Source: Toxorhynchites rutilus septentrionalis
Taxonomy: Eukaryota; Arthropoda; Insecta; Diptera; Culicidae
Direction: 5' to 3'
Assembly: GCF_029784135.1 (NCBI RefSeq)
Contig: NC_073744.1
Location: 76,673,935-76,737,934 of the forward strand
Length of the DNA stretch: 64,000 nucleotides
Every line of letters starts with the position of its first letter. Positions within the stretch are counted from its first letter, which is position 1. The notes beneath the pieces are model-generated. The model had not been told where the DNA came from. It saw nothing but the letters and a program-made list of their open reading frames with translations, and did not search any database. Below are positions 13,778 through 24,776 of the stretch, piece after piece. The position numbers were made by a program, and so were the translations under genes.

Positions 13778-14762
13778 TAAATTTGCAACCGTTTTTGCAG
13801 AACAAACCATTAATTTTTGTGAAAAAACGAAGAAACTTACCGGTAACTTCTCGGGAAATGTTAGTGTAAAAATCAAGAAATTGAAAACAACTACTACTGC
13901 TAATAATTTGGATTAATATTTGTTTTTCAAGAAATATTATTTGTGGACCACTCTATCCTATTCCATTGAGCATTTCCATAGCCATAGCCGAATTTGCTTC
14001 AGCGCTACGAAGGGATTTTTCTAGAGATAGGCAATACGCGAAAATCGTAGATGAACCACGTGTAAGAAAAGCAGTTGTCAAAAATTAACTGAACATTCAA
14101 AATAGCCGTATTTGTCAGCATAAGTGAGAGACATGAGTACCAACATAATGCCACAAAAAAAATAGAATCGAATATACGTAGCCCGCGTAAATTCGAAAGT
14201 CGCGATACTTTTTGAACAGATCTCGTACGATACCCGAGGATATCGGATATCGATAGGATCAGTTGTAATAAGTGTTAAAATGTTCGCATGCAGCACTCCT
14301 ACTTGTGTAGGGAGTACATTATGTTCCCAAACGAAACCGAATCAATCTCTGCTATGAAAGGATGCTATTCTCTGTTATGTTTCAGTTCACCATATTTCGT
14401 TCTGCATTCTTGGAATTGTACATGTCAATAAGGACACATCATGGGACGGTTTTTTCTTTCGGCTAATTAGATATTTTTCCACACGCTATACATTCTTAGC
14501 TTTCCGAAGCCTTTCTGTCTCAACTGATACACTGTTTATCACTGGATTGTTTTGCAGAGCCCGAAACCGAAATAAGCTCAACGCTGCAAGAACAGCTGTG
14601 ACATCCAGGAACCTATACATGGACTAGCGTTCAAACGTGCTCAAATAGCTAGTGCAAATTTGAAATAGCTTTTGCTAATAATTGGAATTTATGCGGCCTT
14701 TATTCTAATTGCCTTCAACCAGCAACACGAAACCAAAAAGAATACAAGCGATAGTTAACAGA

Positions 14763-14804
14763 ATGTATGGCCTTATCCTGCAAGGTGTAAAACAAGCTGT
14801 CCTG
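14763..14804 (+). CDS. Candidate alternative first exon of the guanylyl cyclase
   Basis: The 42-bp stretch encodes MYGLILQGVKQAVL, exactly 14 codons, ending in phase 0 at a perfect donor gtaagt (14805-14810). Exon 1 at 615 encodes MYGMLLESVQHFVQ, also 14 codons in phase 0. Six of 14 residues are identical and several others conservative, and MYG is the hallmark start of HNOB domains. It is the first ATG after an in-frame stop (14706-14708). It lies in unique-looking sequence between the duplicated 3.85-kb block and the nested element at 15283. It could splice to exon 2 (38325) and give a cyclase with a different N-terminus. Alternatively it is the remnant first exon of a lost tandem paralogue. 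No transcript evidence. Confidence 0.6.
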
Positions 14805-15274
14805 GTAAGTAAAGGCTCAGCGAGAGTGTGCGTGTGTAATGGTGTTTTTTGTGCCATCCGTTGGCATCTGCCAAAGTGTGTTTCGTTTGGAAAGTGTTTC
14901 GAAATAAATTGTCACTATTCACATTGAAGAGAATGATCTGAAGTTTATCACATGCACGTGTTTGTTTGTTTTTATCACTCCATTTGGAAGGGTTCCATCA
15001 CAGCGTGTGTGTTTTTGTTTGTTTTGCTGTGCCACGAAACAAGCTGTTGCCGTCGACAGGAGGGTTATTCCTGAGACAGAATCGTCTTCGAGGATACCGA
15101 GATTGTTTTCCTATACTATGAATGGAAATTATTGTAATTTGCAATAACAACCCTGGAATGCCTGCTGCTAATGTCTGTACGCTCTATTTAGCAAAGGCTA
15201 TATATTCCGCACCGAACAAATTCTTCCGTTCGGTGCGGATTTTATAGGCTTAAAAGGTCTAAGCGTGGGCTAAT
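14805..15274 (+). other. Intron sequence after candidate exon, with hairpin
   Basis: No coding signal was seen beyond the donor at 14805. A strong hairpin lies at 15198-15247. Confidence 0.5.
15198..15247. repeat. 20-bp-arm hairpin with 10-nt loop
   Basis: Arms 15198-15217 and 15228-15247 pair at 18 of 20 positions; the inner 11 bp (CCGCACCGAAC against GTTCGGTGCGG) are perfect. The loop is AAATTCTTCC. No target duplication was seen. Confidence 0.75.
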
Positions 15275-15364
15275 AGCTTCCATAGGGTGGCAGCGAACAT
15301 GGTCATGTCAAATTTCAAAAACCGACCATGTACATTTTGTTTATTTTTGTATTGTATATTTGTA

Positions 15365-17770
15365 CAAGGGTCGTTCAAAAAATAAATTTCAGTGCCTCAG
15401 AAATTTCGGAAAAAAAAGTTAGGACAAAAAACAAGGTGATTTTCGTAATCTACGTTTTATTTTATTTTCTTCTACATAATCGCCGTAACGTTCGAGGCAT
15501 TTTTCATAGCATGGCACGAGTTTTCCTATTCTGAGCGCGAAGTGCGTAGCGTCCAACTTTTTGAAGTACGATGTAACTTGCACCCCACAATAAATGAAAG
15601 TGCAAAGGATGTCGCTCACATAGTCACATAGGTTAGTCGCCACGAGAGCCAGAGTAGTTAATGCGGTGAGATCCTTTCTACCTTACACATCTCCAGGTGC
15701 AGATGGAATTTTTCCAGTCCTGATTCAAAATGGAGAATCAAAACTAATTCCACCTCTAATCGAGATTTTTAAGGCATCTCTGCCTGATACTAGAGCACAT
15801 TCCTTCGATATGGAGACTTGTTGAAGTAGTGTAAACCCACATAACCATTTTGGTTTAAGGCCCCATGTTCTTCCTATCATTTTAGAGCATGCCCATAGAG
15901 CTGAGTTGCCCTTGCTGATTATTGAATCTCACTTGTATGGTGGCCAAAGACTAAGGAGACTGTAGCTACAAAAAAGCTAAACAAACTCTAACGACTAGCA
16001 TGCGTTACTTTTACTGGAGCAATGCGAAGTACACCCTCAAAGGTATTGGAGGCTATCCTTCATCTGGTACCTTTGAACCAATATGTTCAGCTAGAGGCTA
16101 AAAAAGCTATCTAAAGCATAAAATATGGAAAAAAAATACTAGACGGGGACAAACCTGGTCACTTGAGCATCTTGAATCTTTTACCCATTGGACCAGCCTC
16201 AGAGATGAAGAATGATTGGATGGAGCCTAGGACAAATTACGTTATTCCATACAGAGGGATCGAACATTCTCGCTCAGTATGGGATGAAGGTGGCCCCAAC
16301 GTTCGTAATGGTTCAATCATGTTCTACACTGATGGGTCGAAAATGGGTATCAGAACAGGTGCTGGAGTATATGGTCCCAGAACAAAAATCTCTGTGGCTA
16401 TGGGAAACTGGCCAACAGTTTTTCAGGAAAGAATAGCTGCAATAATAGAACGTCTAAATGTCTGCCTCAAAAGAAAATATAGACATGCTAACATCTGCAT
16501 ATTCTCTGACAGTCAAGCGGCACTTAAAGCTCTAAATGCCTTCAAGTGCTCTTCAAAAATGCATTTCCCTTTTACGGCAATAAAGTCAGATAAGTTCGGT
16601 ACGATTGTACTGCATTCCTGGCCATTGCGGTATAGAGGGCAACGAGTGAGCAGATGAACTTGCCAGGAACGGCTCAAACTCACCATTCACTGGTCCAGAA
16701 CCATTCTGTGGACTCTCCGACTTTGTGTTGAAAAGTGAGCTGGAAAAATGGGAAGACCGGGAAGTGACAGCCAATTGGATGGCTGCAAAACTTAAACAGG
16801 CGAAAAAATTCATTACGCCGAGTATTAAAATTACTCAACAGCTGCTAAGCCTTAGTAAGATAGACTTCAGCACATTCACTGGTCTTGTAACAGGACACTG
16901 CCCGAGTAAATACCATATTAAGAACATAGGTTTTACACAAGATGATATATGTCGCTTTTGTAATGCCGAAAGCGAAACCTCGGAACATTTGCTCTGTAAA
17001 TGCGGAGCTCTAACTAGACGCAGACTTCAACACCTTGATAAGGCTATTCTGGAGTCCAAGGAAATTTGGTTTGCGTCGCCGATCAGGATTATAAATTTTA
17101 TCAAACAGATTATTCCTGATTGGCACCTATCACGCTATAGCTTTCAGTCTACTCTTTCATCAATAAGTAGTAGATAAGCTTGAAGTGAAGTATAAAAAAG
17201 GGGTATACCACAATAGTTCAAAATAATGGACGCAGTGGTTCACACCCAACAGGGGGGGAAAAAAACTGCGTCACGAATTTCTTCAGTGTTATCGAATCGT
17301 TGACCGCCGAACGCCTGTTTCATCACCGGGAATAAGTGATAGTCGCTAGGGGCGAGGTCTGGGGAGTAAGGAGGATGCTCGAACACAGTCCATTTGAATT
17401 TTTTCATTTGCTCTTGAGTTACGCGAGCAGAATGGGGTCGCGCCTTATCGTGGATGAGGAACACTCCTTTCGTCAATAAACCTGGCCTTTTGTTCTTAAT
17501 CGGTCCAAAACTTCACAATAGTACGGTGATGAAACAGGCGTTCGGCGGTCAACGATTCGATAACACTGAAGAAATTCGTGACGCAGTTACATTGTACTTC
17601 AAAAAGTTGGACGCTACGCACTTCGCGCTCGGAATAGAAAAACTCGTGCCACGCTATGAAAAATGTCTCGAACGTTATGGCGATTATGTAGAAAAATTCT
17701 TGTTTTTTGTCCCAACTTTATTTTTCCGCGATTTCTGAGGCACTGAAACTTATTTTTTGAACGACCCTCG
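15365..17770. mobile_element. Fold-back mariner composite
   Basis: Both ends are the same mariner 3' end in opposite orientation: CAAGGGTCGTTCAAAA at 15365 and its complement ending at 17770. Both are flanked by tatatttgta (15355-15364; 17771-17780), which includes the TA target. The - strand arm (15365-15581 plus 17266-17516) reads HDKARPHSARVTQ, HPPYSPDLAPSDYH and YFKKLDATHFAL. The + strand arm (about 17522-17770) repeats the C-terminal part. About 62 bp around AFGGQRFDNTEEIRDAV occur inverted at 17267-17330 and 17525-17589. No complete transposase remains. Confidence 0.75.
15582..17265 (+). mobile_element. LOA-clade fragment inserted in the mariner arm
   Basis: The mariner sequence stops at gatgtaact (15581) and resumes at actgcgtcacg (17266); between them is a + strand LOA copy. 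It reads RT start (TSPGADGIFPVLIQ), then after a deletion RT thumb (PSKVLEAI, LNQYVQLEA), RNase H (IMFYTDGSKMGIRTGAG; IFSDSQAALKALN) and the C-terminal Cys domain (ICRFCNAESETSEHLLCKC), then a 3' end of A-rich sequence. Several frameshifts are present. The short target repeat is only act or aact. Confidence 0.78.
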
Positions 17771-18086
17771 TATATTTGTATATTTGTCGATTTTCTGCCA
17801 AAAATTTTATTTTCAGGATTACACCAGATCTCGACGTTTCATGCAACATTTGGATTCGACAAAAAAAATTGGATTTTTCAAATTTCTTTCAGTCCCCCTT
17901 TGGAAGATTTTCGAGGATCAAAAAATCAAAACTTTCAGATCTTTGAGACACCCCTAAATCATGTCCGATTGAGCTGAAATTTTGCACAGGTCATTTTTTT
18001 GGGCCAAAAACAAATTGTACATGGTCGGTTTTTGAAATTCGACGATGATTTTTTTTCCATACATCCATTGCCACCCTAAGCTTCCA

Positions 18087-19263
18087 GTATCGATTAAATA
18101 TATGTACATAAGGGAGACGGAGATGCTGTGAAGCCACTAACAAACAAAGCTAAATGATCGAGAGCTCCTGTTGACAATCAGTGCTAACATCTTGACTCGA
18201 ACGACAGCATCCGTTGGGAGTTGAACACACGCAAGTTGCTTGTGGTTTGAACAGTCCATTATTAAAATCCCTTTGTTTTGCCTGCTGCCAAACAGCTTGT
18301 GGTTGTCAGCCACTAAAGGATCCCTCACGAAGGTAATGAAATTTAGTCGTTTCTCCTGCTGGTGGGCAGCATGAACGTAATTTGGAACTATGGCATCTTC
18401 GCACTAACAACATTCCTCCGGGAGGAAGATGAAACTCAGGCTTAGCAGTTTCCTTACGAAAAGGGTCGGCAGATAGAATGAAGCTGTGTGAAAATGGAGG
18501 CGCAACATATTAGTTACCAACGGAGAGCAGTTTTTTTCATGGACTAAAAATATGTGCTGTTGTTAAGCAACATATAGCCATTTGCATTTGATTGCATAGT
18601 ATCCGACCTATTTCAAAAGTTTCGTACTGAACGAACTGGTTATATCTACAATTCCACTCAATATTCGATTGTTTTGCACTCCACGAAAGCTTGTTGCTTA
18701 GATATAGTTTCCTTCGCCAGTTGACAGACGGTAACCCACTAAACAAGTGCTTATATGTCTTCATTTCGTGTACGTTATTTGCGGAGGAGCATTTGGTCCA
18801 ATTTGTGCGCCCATATATCGCCCGATGGATCGTTTGGACAATAATAAAGCGTTTAGGAGTTACCCCATATGTGTGGTCAAACGAATAACGATATCCGCAA
18901 ATGGTAAGCCAGCAATTGAACAGAAGAAAAAAATGATTCCGAATGAAATAAATGGTCTCCTGGTGGTGGTGTCCCGATTGAGGGAGGGGATTTCGTGCCA
19001 ATCTGTCGATAACGGATGTCACTGCGAGCATTTTTTGTTGATTGACGTTTGATTAGCTATCAATTGGGGGTGTACTAGAGCTAATGTAATGATAGCTTGA
19101 ATGGAAGTTTGAAAGTCTAACACACAACTTTTGGGGGGCCTTAAGTGAGATGGTATTCAGAAAGGCCTAACAGAAATTCATTATTTCTTGTTGTTTGTCT
19201 TGTATAACGAGAATGAGATGATATAAATTAAAAGTCAGTACAATGAAAAGGTTCCTCTGTTAC
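18087..19263. other. Intron sequence, no element firmly recognised
   Basis: No gene or clear repeat. Short phrases such as tttgttttgc..gccaaacagctt recur near 15020, 18280 and 18660, perhaps relics of one old repeat. Confidence 0.35.
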
Positions 19264-19267
19264 TTAA

Positions 19268-19790
19268 CCCGTTTTATGCCAAGCGTTCGAAAAATCGAAC
19301 AGCAACTTCGATAATTTTTCATGGCTTTGGAAAGCAACCATATGGTAAGGTTTTAGCATCAAAATATAGCTTAGTCTATTAGTTACCACCTACTATCAAT
19401 TTCATTCAAATTTGTATTACTTTATTGAGCATAAAAATTGGTCTAAAGCAACTATGTGCAAAAAGTACATAACCTCACATAACCTAACAAAAAACAAAAC
19501 CTTACAAAATTTAAAAATGTGTAAACTTTTCTACAATATTACTTTGATATAAAATCACACATTGTGATGTAGGAAGAAAACCATTGGATTGAACCTCCTA
19601 CAGGAACAAATATGTTGATTCCGGCCAATGTTTTTGTTTGGCGCCTTTTTGATTTTTTGTCATTTTCCGGAATACGGAATAACGGAAAAAAATAATTCTT
19701 GAAGATTGGGGTTTCTGAAACGCCAATAATCAACATAACACCAATGGCTATTGTTAGAAAAATATTTTTTACAGCTTGGTCGTTAATGGG
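19268..19790. mobile_element. TTAA-flanked MITE, piggyBac type
   Basis: 523 bp between two TTAA sites (19264-19267 and 19791-19794). It begins CCCGTTTTATGCCAAG and ends with the complement of CCCATTAACGACCAAG, imperfect inverted ends starting CCC. TTAA targets with CCC ends are typical of piggyBac-derived MITEs. No transposase is inside. Confidence 0.65.
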
Positions 19791-19794
19791 TTAA

Positions 19795-20711
19795 CGTCTG
19801 CGGACTAACAGCAGTTCATGCCTGTTCTAGTAACAAATACCACTTCCAATGGAATCCAAATAACTATAATTGAAGCTAATAAAATTATGAGAGCTTTTGA
19901 CTGGGAATTTATTCATGGTTCGTGATAAAAAAAAATGCTAACGCGAATGAACTCTCGAGCTACAACTAACCCTTCGAATAATGTATTCTTCGATACCTCG
20001 GGGAAAATCGGCCCATGACTATAATCAAATACGACAATCACGAGAACTAATTTTAAATAGAATAGAGAATTCCTGTCGTATTCGAGCAGTAATAACACTT
20101 CACGAAATATCATCATGAAAGTGTAAGCATGCAAGTTCAAGTACCAAATGATGGTCTCAGTAAGGGAAGTTAAAAGGTTTTTTTTTCATTTATCTTCGAC
20201 CAATTATGGTGCCAGATGGTCTCGCATGTTCGTGATCAAACGAAAATGGATAGCTTAATGGTACTACTTGGCCGATTAGTATATTGATAAGATATCTATA
20301 TTGGAAATTATCATCAAAAGGACACAATTCGGCGACAATTAATAGCAATGTTTCCCTTTCGAAGCATACCTTCGAAAGTGAGCGTGTTTATTGAAACCAT
20401 TCGTGATAGATGTTAATGAGAAAATTTATGAGTGGCAATGAGATGTTGATTAGATATGCTATCATGAATAATCATAAAAATTAAATAATAAATAATAAAT
20501 AATTAAATAATAAAGCACTCAATCCTATATTGACATACCACTTTCAATTGTCGTGCTTAGGTAAGGAGTGCATTGAACATTTATGAAACAGCTAATCTGT
20601 GTATGAAATTTCATTAAACTAATTCAATATCCAGACGGGAGACAAAATGATATCTTGAAAAGAGAATTGATGTTAAAAAAATCGAACATATTTTTACGAA
20701 ATACTTTGGAA
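19795..20711. other. AT-rich intron, simple repeat
   Basis: No gene. An (AATA)-type simple stretch occupies about 20478-20515. The first T1 target copy of the full-length I element begins at 20712. Confidence 0.5.
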
Positions 20712-20721
20712 ACATAAACTT
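20712..20721. repeat. Target site duplication of I-clade element, left copy
   Basis: acataaactt, repeated exactly at 26751-26760. The last T is ambiguous with the poly(T) run. Confidence 0.8.
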
Positions 20722-21098
20722 TTTTTTTTTTTTTTTATTAAATCGTTTATTTTTACAGGCTCAGTTACATAAGTTTAAAGGAGCCAAACTCCTATCTGTA
20801 TTGTTACAAGTATATATAAACATTTTTCATTAATTCTAGTGTTAATGAATAGAGAACCGATTACTCGCGGTTTGCTCGAGTTTAGAAGGGTGACATTTTT
20901 TTCAGGAAAAGGAAGGGATATAAGGATATGTTGACAATGTTCACACTCACATTCGCACTCACATTCATCATACTCAATTCTTAAGCCTATCTTATATCTA
21001 ATACGTATTTACATTTCACCTTATTCTATTGTTAGTAAGAAGGGATTTGCTTTCTCGCGAAGGAAAAGGAAAAGGAGAATATAAGGATATAAGGACAA

Positions 21099-24000
21099 TC
21101 ACACACGAAGATCGATAACTTTTAGGAAGACATATATTTGGGACATGTAATCAAGGTCTAACCGAGCCAACACATCTCTCACATTGGGCTGTCTTCCTCT
21201 GGCCCGAAGAGAGTTTTCTAAATTCGATCTGGCAACAAGATACACCTCGCACGACCAAACAACGTGTTCGATGTCGTGGTAACCTTGGCCACAAGCACAG
21301 ATATTGCCATCGGCAAGATTAAAACGAAAGAGTAACGCGTCTAACGAACAGTGATTGGACATGAGTCGAGAGAAGGTGCGAATAAAGTCCCGACTCAAGT
21401 CCAGACTTTTGAACCATGGTTTGAGGCTAACCTTAGGGATAATCGAGTGAAGCCACCGACCCAATTCATTTTCGTTCCACTTACGTTGCCAGTTAGCGAT
21501 GGTATTTTTACGGACTAAAGAATAAAATTCATTGAAGGCGATTTGACGCTGATAAATATCGCCTTCAATTGCACCTACCTTTGCCAATGAGTCAGCCCTA
21601 TCATTACCCGGAATTGAGCAATGTGAAGGGACCCAGACAAAGGTAATGACATAACAGCGTCTGGTTAAAGCACTCAAAATTTCACGTATTCTCTCAAGGA
21701 AGTACGGCGAGTGCTTTTCCGGCCTCACTGAACGGATAGCTTCGACAGAGCTAAGACTATCCGTTACAATGTAATAGTGTTCAACAGGTCGTGAGGCGAC
21801 GCTGTCCAGCGCCCAGTGTATTGCTACCAATTCAGCAATATACACTGAGCAAGGATTCTGAAGACTGTGGGAGGTGCTAAAAAATTCGTTGAACACTCCA
21901 AATCCTGTGGACTCATTCATAGAGGACCCATCAGTAAAGTACATATTATCACAATTGATACGCCCATACTTTGCATTGAAGATCGTAGGAACGATCCCCG
22001 ATCGATGATAATCTGGAATTCCATGGATTTTCTCCTTCATGAACAGATCAAAATGTACAGAGGAATTGATGTAGTCAGGAAAACAAACACGGTTGGGAAT
22101 ATACGAAGAAGGATCAACCTGCATGGAGATGAATTCATGATATGAGCTCATGAATCCAGAATGAAAATTTAGCCCGATCAGCTGCTCAAAATTTCCGATC
22201 ACCAATGGGTTCATAACCTTACACCGAATGAAGAACCGAAGAGATAATAAATTGAAGCGATCTTTTAGTGGGAGTACGCCTGCCAAAATCTCGAGACTCA
22301 TGGTATGCGTTGAGGGCATACATCCCAACGCAATACGGAGACAAAGATACTGAATTCGCTCGAGTTTAATGAGATGTGTTTTGGCAGCTGATTGAAAACA
22401 GAAACTGCCATACTCCATCACTGAGAGAATAGTTGTTCGATACAACATTATAAGATCTTCGGGATGGGCTCCCCACCAGGTGCCGGTAATTGTACGGAGA
22501 AAGTTTATTCTTTGTTGGCATTTTTTACTCGGATACCTAATATGGGCCCCCCAAGTACATTTGGAGTCGAACCATACCCCAAGATACTTGAATGACATAG
22601 CATGAGTGATCGGTTTACCCAAAAGTTGAAGCTTTGGTTTTGCTGGTCTATGCTTCCTAGAAAAAACCACCATCTCTGTTTTCTCCGTGGAGAATTCGAT
22701 CCCTAGCCCAATGGCCCAGGTTGAAAAATTGTTCAAAGTATCTTGTAAGGGTTCTTGCAGGTCGGATTCGTTTGATCCTACGACAGACACTACTCCATCA
22801 TCTGCAAGTTGTCTTAAGCTGCAATTTTGTGTAAGGCAATTGTCAATGTCGCTTACATAGAAGTTGTACAAAAGGGGGCTTAAACAAGAGCCCTGAGGGA
22901 GGCCCATATAAGAGACCCGACTCACTGCCGAATCTCCGTGAGAAAAATTCAAATGTTTCTCACAAAGCAAGTTATATAACATATTATTCAATAGAGGCGG
23001 TAGACCCCGAGAGTGTAATTTGTCTGACAAAACCTCTATTGAAACAGAATCAAAGGCCCCCTTTATGTCCAAGAATACTGAAGCCATTTGTTTTTTTTCG
23101 GCGTAAGCCATTTGAATTTCTGAAGAAAGCAACGCAAGACAATCATTCGTCCCCTTGCCCCTGCGGAACCCATATTGTGTATCTGAGAGTAGGCCATTCG
23201 TTTCAACCCATCGATCAAGGCGAAACAAGATCATTTTCTCCAACAATTTCCGTATACAAGACAGCATTGCTATTGGGCGGTACGAATTGAAGTCGGACGC
23301 GGGTTTTCCGGGTTTTTGAATAGCTATAATTCTCACTTGTCTCCAATCATCTGGAACAATATTATGCTCCAGAAACCGATTGAATAAATTCAACAAGCGA
23401 TGTTTCGCCACATCAGGGAGGTGTTTCAACAAGTTGAACTTAATTCTATCCGTTCCTGGAGCCGAATTGTTACAAGAAAGAAGAGCAAGAGAGAATTCTA
23501 CCATCGAAAACTCGGAATCAAGATCGCACCTATCTTGTGGTATATCTCGAACAATTTTTTGCACAGGAACGGAATCGGGACAAATCTTCCGTGCAAAATT
23601 AAAAATCCATCGATGTGAATATTCTTCGCTTTCATTCGATGAAGAGCGATTTCTCATGTTTCGAGCCACTTTCCATAATTTTTTCATTGACGTTTCTCGT
23701 GACAAACCTCCCACGAAATTTCGCCAATAAGCACGTTTTTTCCCTTTGATCAAGTTTTTAAATTGATTTTCAAGGTCCAAATACGTTTGAAAATTCTCAA
23801 TGGTTCCACGTTTTCGAAAAGCTTTAAATGCGTTCGATTTATCCTGATAAAGCTTGGAACATTGGCTATCCCACCACAGATTGGGAGGCCTTCGACGAAT
23901 AGTGGAACCTGGGATGGGTTTCGTTTGAGCGCGAACCGCGCTGTCATAGATCAAACGAGAAAGGAAGTTATACTCCTCCAATGAAGGCAAACCATCTCTG

Positions 24001-24776
24001 GAATTGATGGCTAGAGCAATCGCGTCCGCATATTTTTTCCAGTCTATGTGTCTTGTGAGGTCATATGCCATGTTTATAGATTCAGAAGAATTCGACCCAA
24101 TGGTGATGGAAATTTTGATTGGCAAGTGATCACTACCGTTGGGGTCCTGGATTACATTCCACTTGCAATCTAACGATAGTGAATTCGAGCAAAGCGAGAG
24201 GTCAAGAGCACTTGGGTTAGCAGGAGGTTTAGGTACACGTGTTGTTTCCCCAGTATTCAAAACGGTCATATTGAAGCTGTTACAAAGGTCATATATCAAC
24301 GATGAACGATTGTCGTCGTACTGTTCCCCCCAGGCAGTTCCGTGAGAGTTGAAGTCTCCCAAGATCAATCGTGGCTCAGGAAGGAGTGAGCACATGTCAA
24401 CAAGTTGTTTGCGGCTAACCGCAGCTCTCGGAGGCCAATACAAGCTGACAATACAGAGGTCTTTGCCTCTGATGGTTGCATGACAAGCAACAGCTTCGAT
24501 CCCTCCAATAGGTGGAAGTTCAATTCTAAAAAATGGGTGGCACTTATTAATCCCCAATAGTACCCCTCCGTATCTGTCATCGCGGTCCAAGCGTATTATA
24601 TTAAAATCGTGGAAAGAGAGATCATTTTGAGAAGAGAGCCAGGTTTCGGACAGAGCAAAAACATCACAATTGAATTTATGAATTAGAAATTTGAAAGTAT
24701 CCAATTTAGGGATAAGACTACGACAATTCCACTGTAAAACAGTGATATCTCCGACCTCTCTATTTAAATTAGACAT
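21099..24776 (-). CDS. I-clade ORF2, endonuclease-reverse transcriptase-RNase H
   Basis: 1225 residues from ATG 24776 (the codon before is TTG). Domains: APE-type endonuclease about 10-230 (LQWNCRS, ALSETW, LGDFNSHG, GSDHLP); reverse transcriptase about 450-720 (SYRPIAMLSCIRKLLEKM, FLDIKGAFDS, GLPQGSCLSPLLYNFY, LRQLADDGVV); RNase H about 930-1060 with DEDD residues in YFTDGSS, YIAELVAI, VTDSLSS and VPSHCSIPGNDRAD; then a Cys-rich tail (ICACGQGYHDIEHVVWSC). The protein nicks target DNA and copies element RNA by target-primed reverse transcription. All key residues are present and the frame is open throughout. Confidence 0.93.
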   Translation of the reverse strand: MSNLNREVGDITVLQWNCRSLIPKLDTFKFLIHKFNCDVFALSETWLSSQNDLSFHDFNIIRLDRDDRYGGVLLGINKCHPFFRIELPPIGGIEAVACHATIRGKDLCIVSLYWPPRAAVSRKQLVDMCSLLPEPRLILGDFNSHGTAWGEQYDDNRSSLIYDLCNSFNMTVLNTGETTRVPKPPANPSALDLSLCSNSLSLDCKWNVIQDPNGSDHLPIKISITIGSNSSESINMAYDLTRHIDWKKYADAIALAINSRDGLPSLEEYNFLSRLIYDSAVRAQTKPIPGSTIRRRPPNLWWDSQCSKLYQDKSNAFKAFRKRGTIENFQTYLDLENQFKNLIKGKKRAYWRNFVGGLSRETSMKKLWKVARNMRNRSSSNESEEYSHRWIFNFARKICPDSVPVQKIVRDIPQDRCDLDSEFSMVEFSLALLSCNNSAPGTDRIKFNLLKHLPDVAKHRLLNLFNRFLEHNIVPDDWRQVRIIAIQKPGKPASDFNSYRPIAMLSCIRKLLEKMILFRLDRWVETNGLLSDTQYGFRRGKGTNDCLALLSSEIQMAYAEKKQMASVFLDIKGAFDSVSIEVLSDKLHSRGLPPLLNNMLYNLLCEKHLNFSHGDSAVSRVSYMGLPQGSCLSPLLYNFYVSDIDNCLTQNCSLRQLADDGVVSVVGSNESDLQEPLQDTLNNFSTWAIGLGIEFSTEKTEMVVFSRKHRPAKPKLQLLGKPITHAMSFKYLGVWFDSKCTWGAHIRYPSKKCQQRINFLRTITGTWWGAHPEDLIMLYRTTILSVMEYGSFCFQSAAKTHLIKLERIQYLCLRIALGCMPSTHTMSLEILAGVLPLKDRFNLLSLRFFIRCKVMNPLVIGNFEQLIGLNFHSGFMSSYHEFISMQVDPSSYIPNRVCFPDYINSSVHFDLFMKEKIHGIPDYHRSGIVPTIFNAKYGRINCDNMYFTDGSSMNESTGFGVFNEFFSTSHSLQNPCSVYIAELVAIHWALDSVASRPVEHYYIVTDSLSSVEAIRSVRPEKHSPYFLERIREILSALTRRCYVITFVWVPSHCSIPGNDRADSLAKVGAIEGDIYQRQIAFNEFYSLVRKNTIANWQRKWNENELGRWLHSIIPKVSLKPWFKSLDLSRDFIRTFSRLMSNHCSLDALLFRFNLADGNICACGQGYHDIEHVVWSCEVYLVARSNLENSLRARGRQPNVRDVLARLDLDYMSQIYVFLKVIDLRV

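Larger units (their letters stand above)
10763..14615. repeat. 3.85-kb block, copy 2 of near-identical tandem pair
   Basis: Second copy of 6904-10756, separated from it by six bases (gccagg, 10757-10762). It repeats the same LOA fragment (10763-12841, -) with the same frameshifts and stop, and the same mariner relic (13442-13777, +). After 14615 the sequence is unique and soon contains the candidate exon at 14763. Confidence 0.93.
15283..18078. mobile_element. hAT-like element with 8-bp target duplication, host of nested insertions
   Basis: Ends are TAGGGTGGCA (15283-15292) and TGCCACCCTA (18069-18078), exact inverted repeats. They are flanked by the same 8 bp, AGCTTCCA, at 15275-15282 and 18079-18086. 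A second inverted block follows inside (AATTTCAAAAACCGACCATG near 15311 and its complement near 18021). An 8-bp duplication with TAGGG ends suggests a hAT-type non-autonomous element. Its own sequence is only about 80 bp on the left and 300 bp on the right; the rest is a mariner composite inserted within it. Confidence 0.8.

Noticed and set aside
18537..19052. Overlapping ORFs of 164 and 101 codons on both strands
   Set aside because: No motif, both strands open together, no splice context.
21867..24345. Several + strand ORFs of 60-116 codons
   Set aside because: They are shadows of the intact ORF2 on the - strand and have no motifs.
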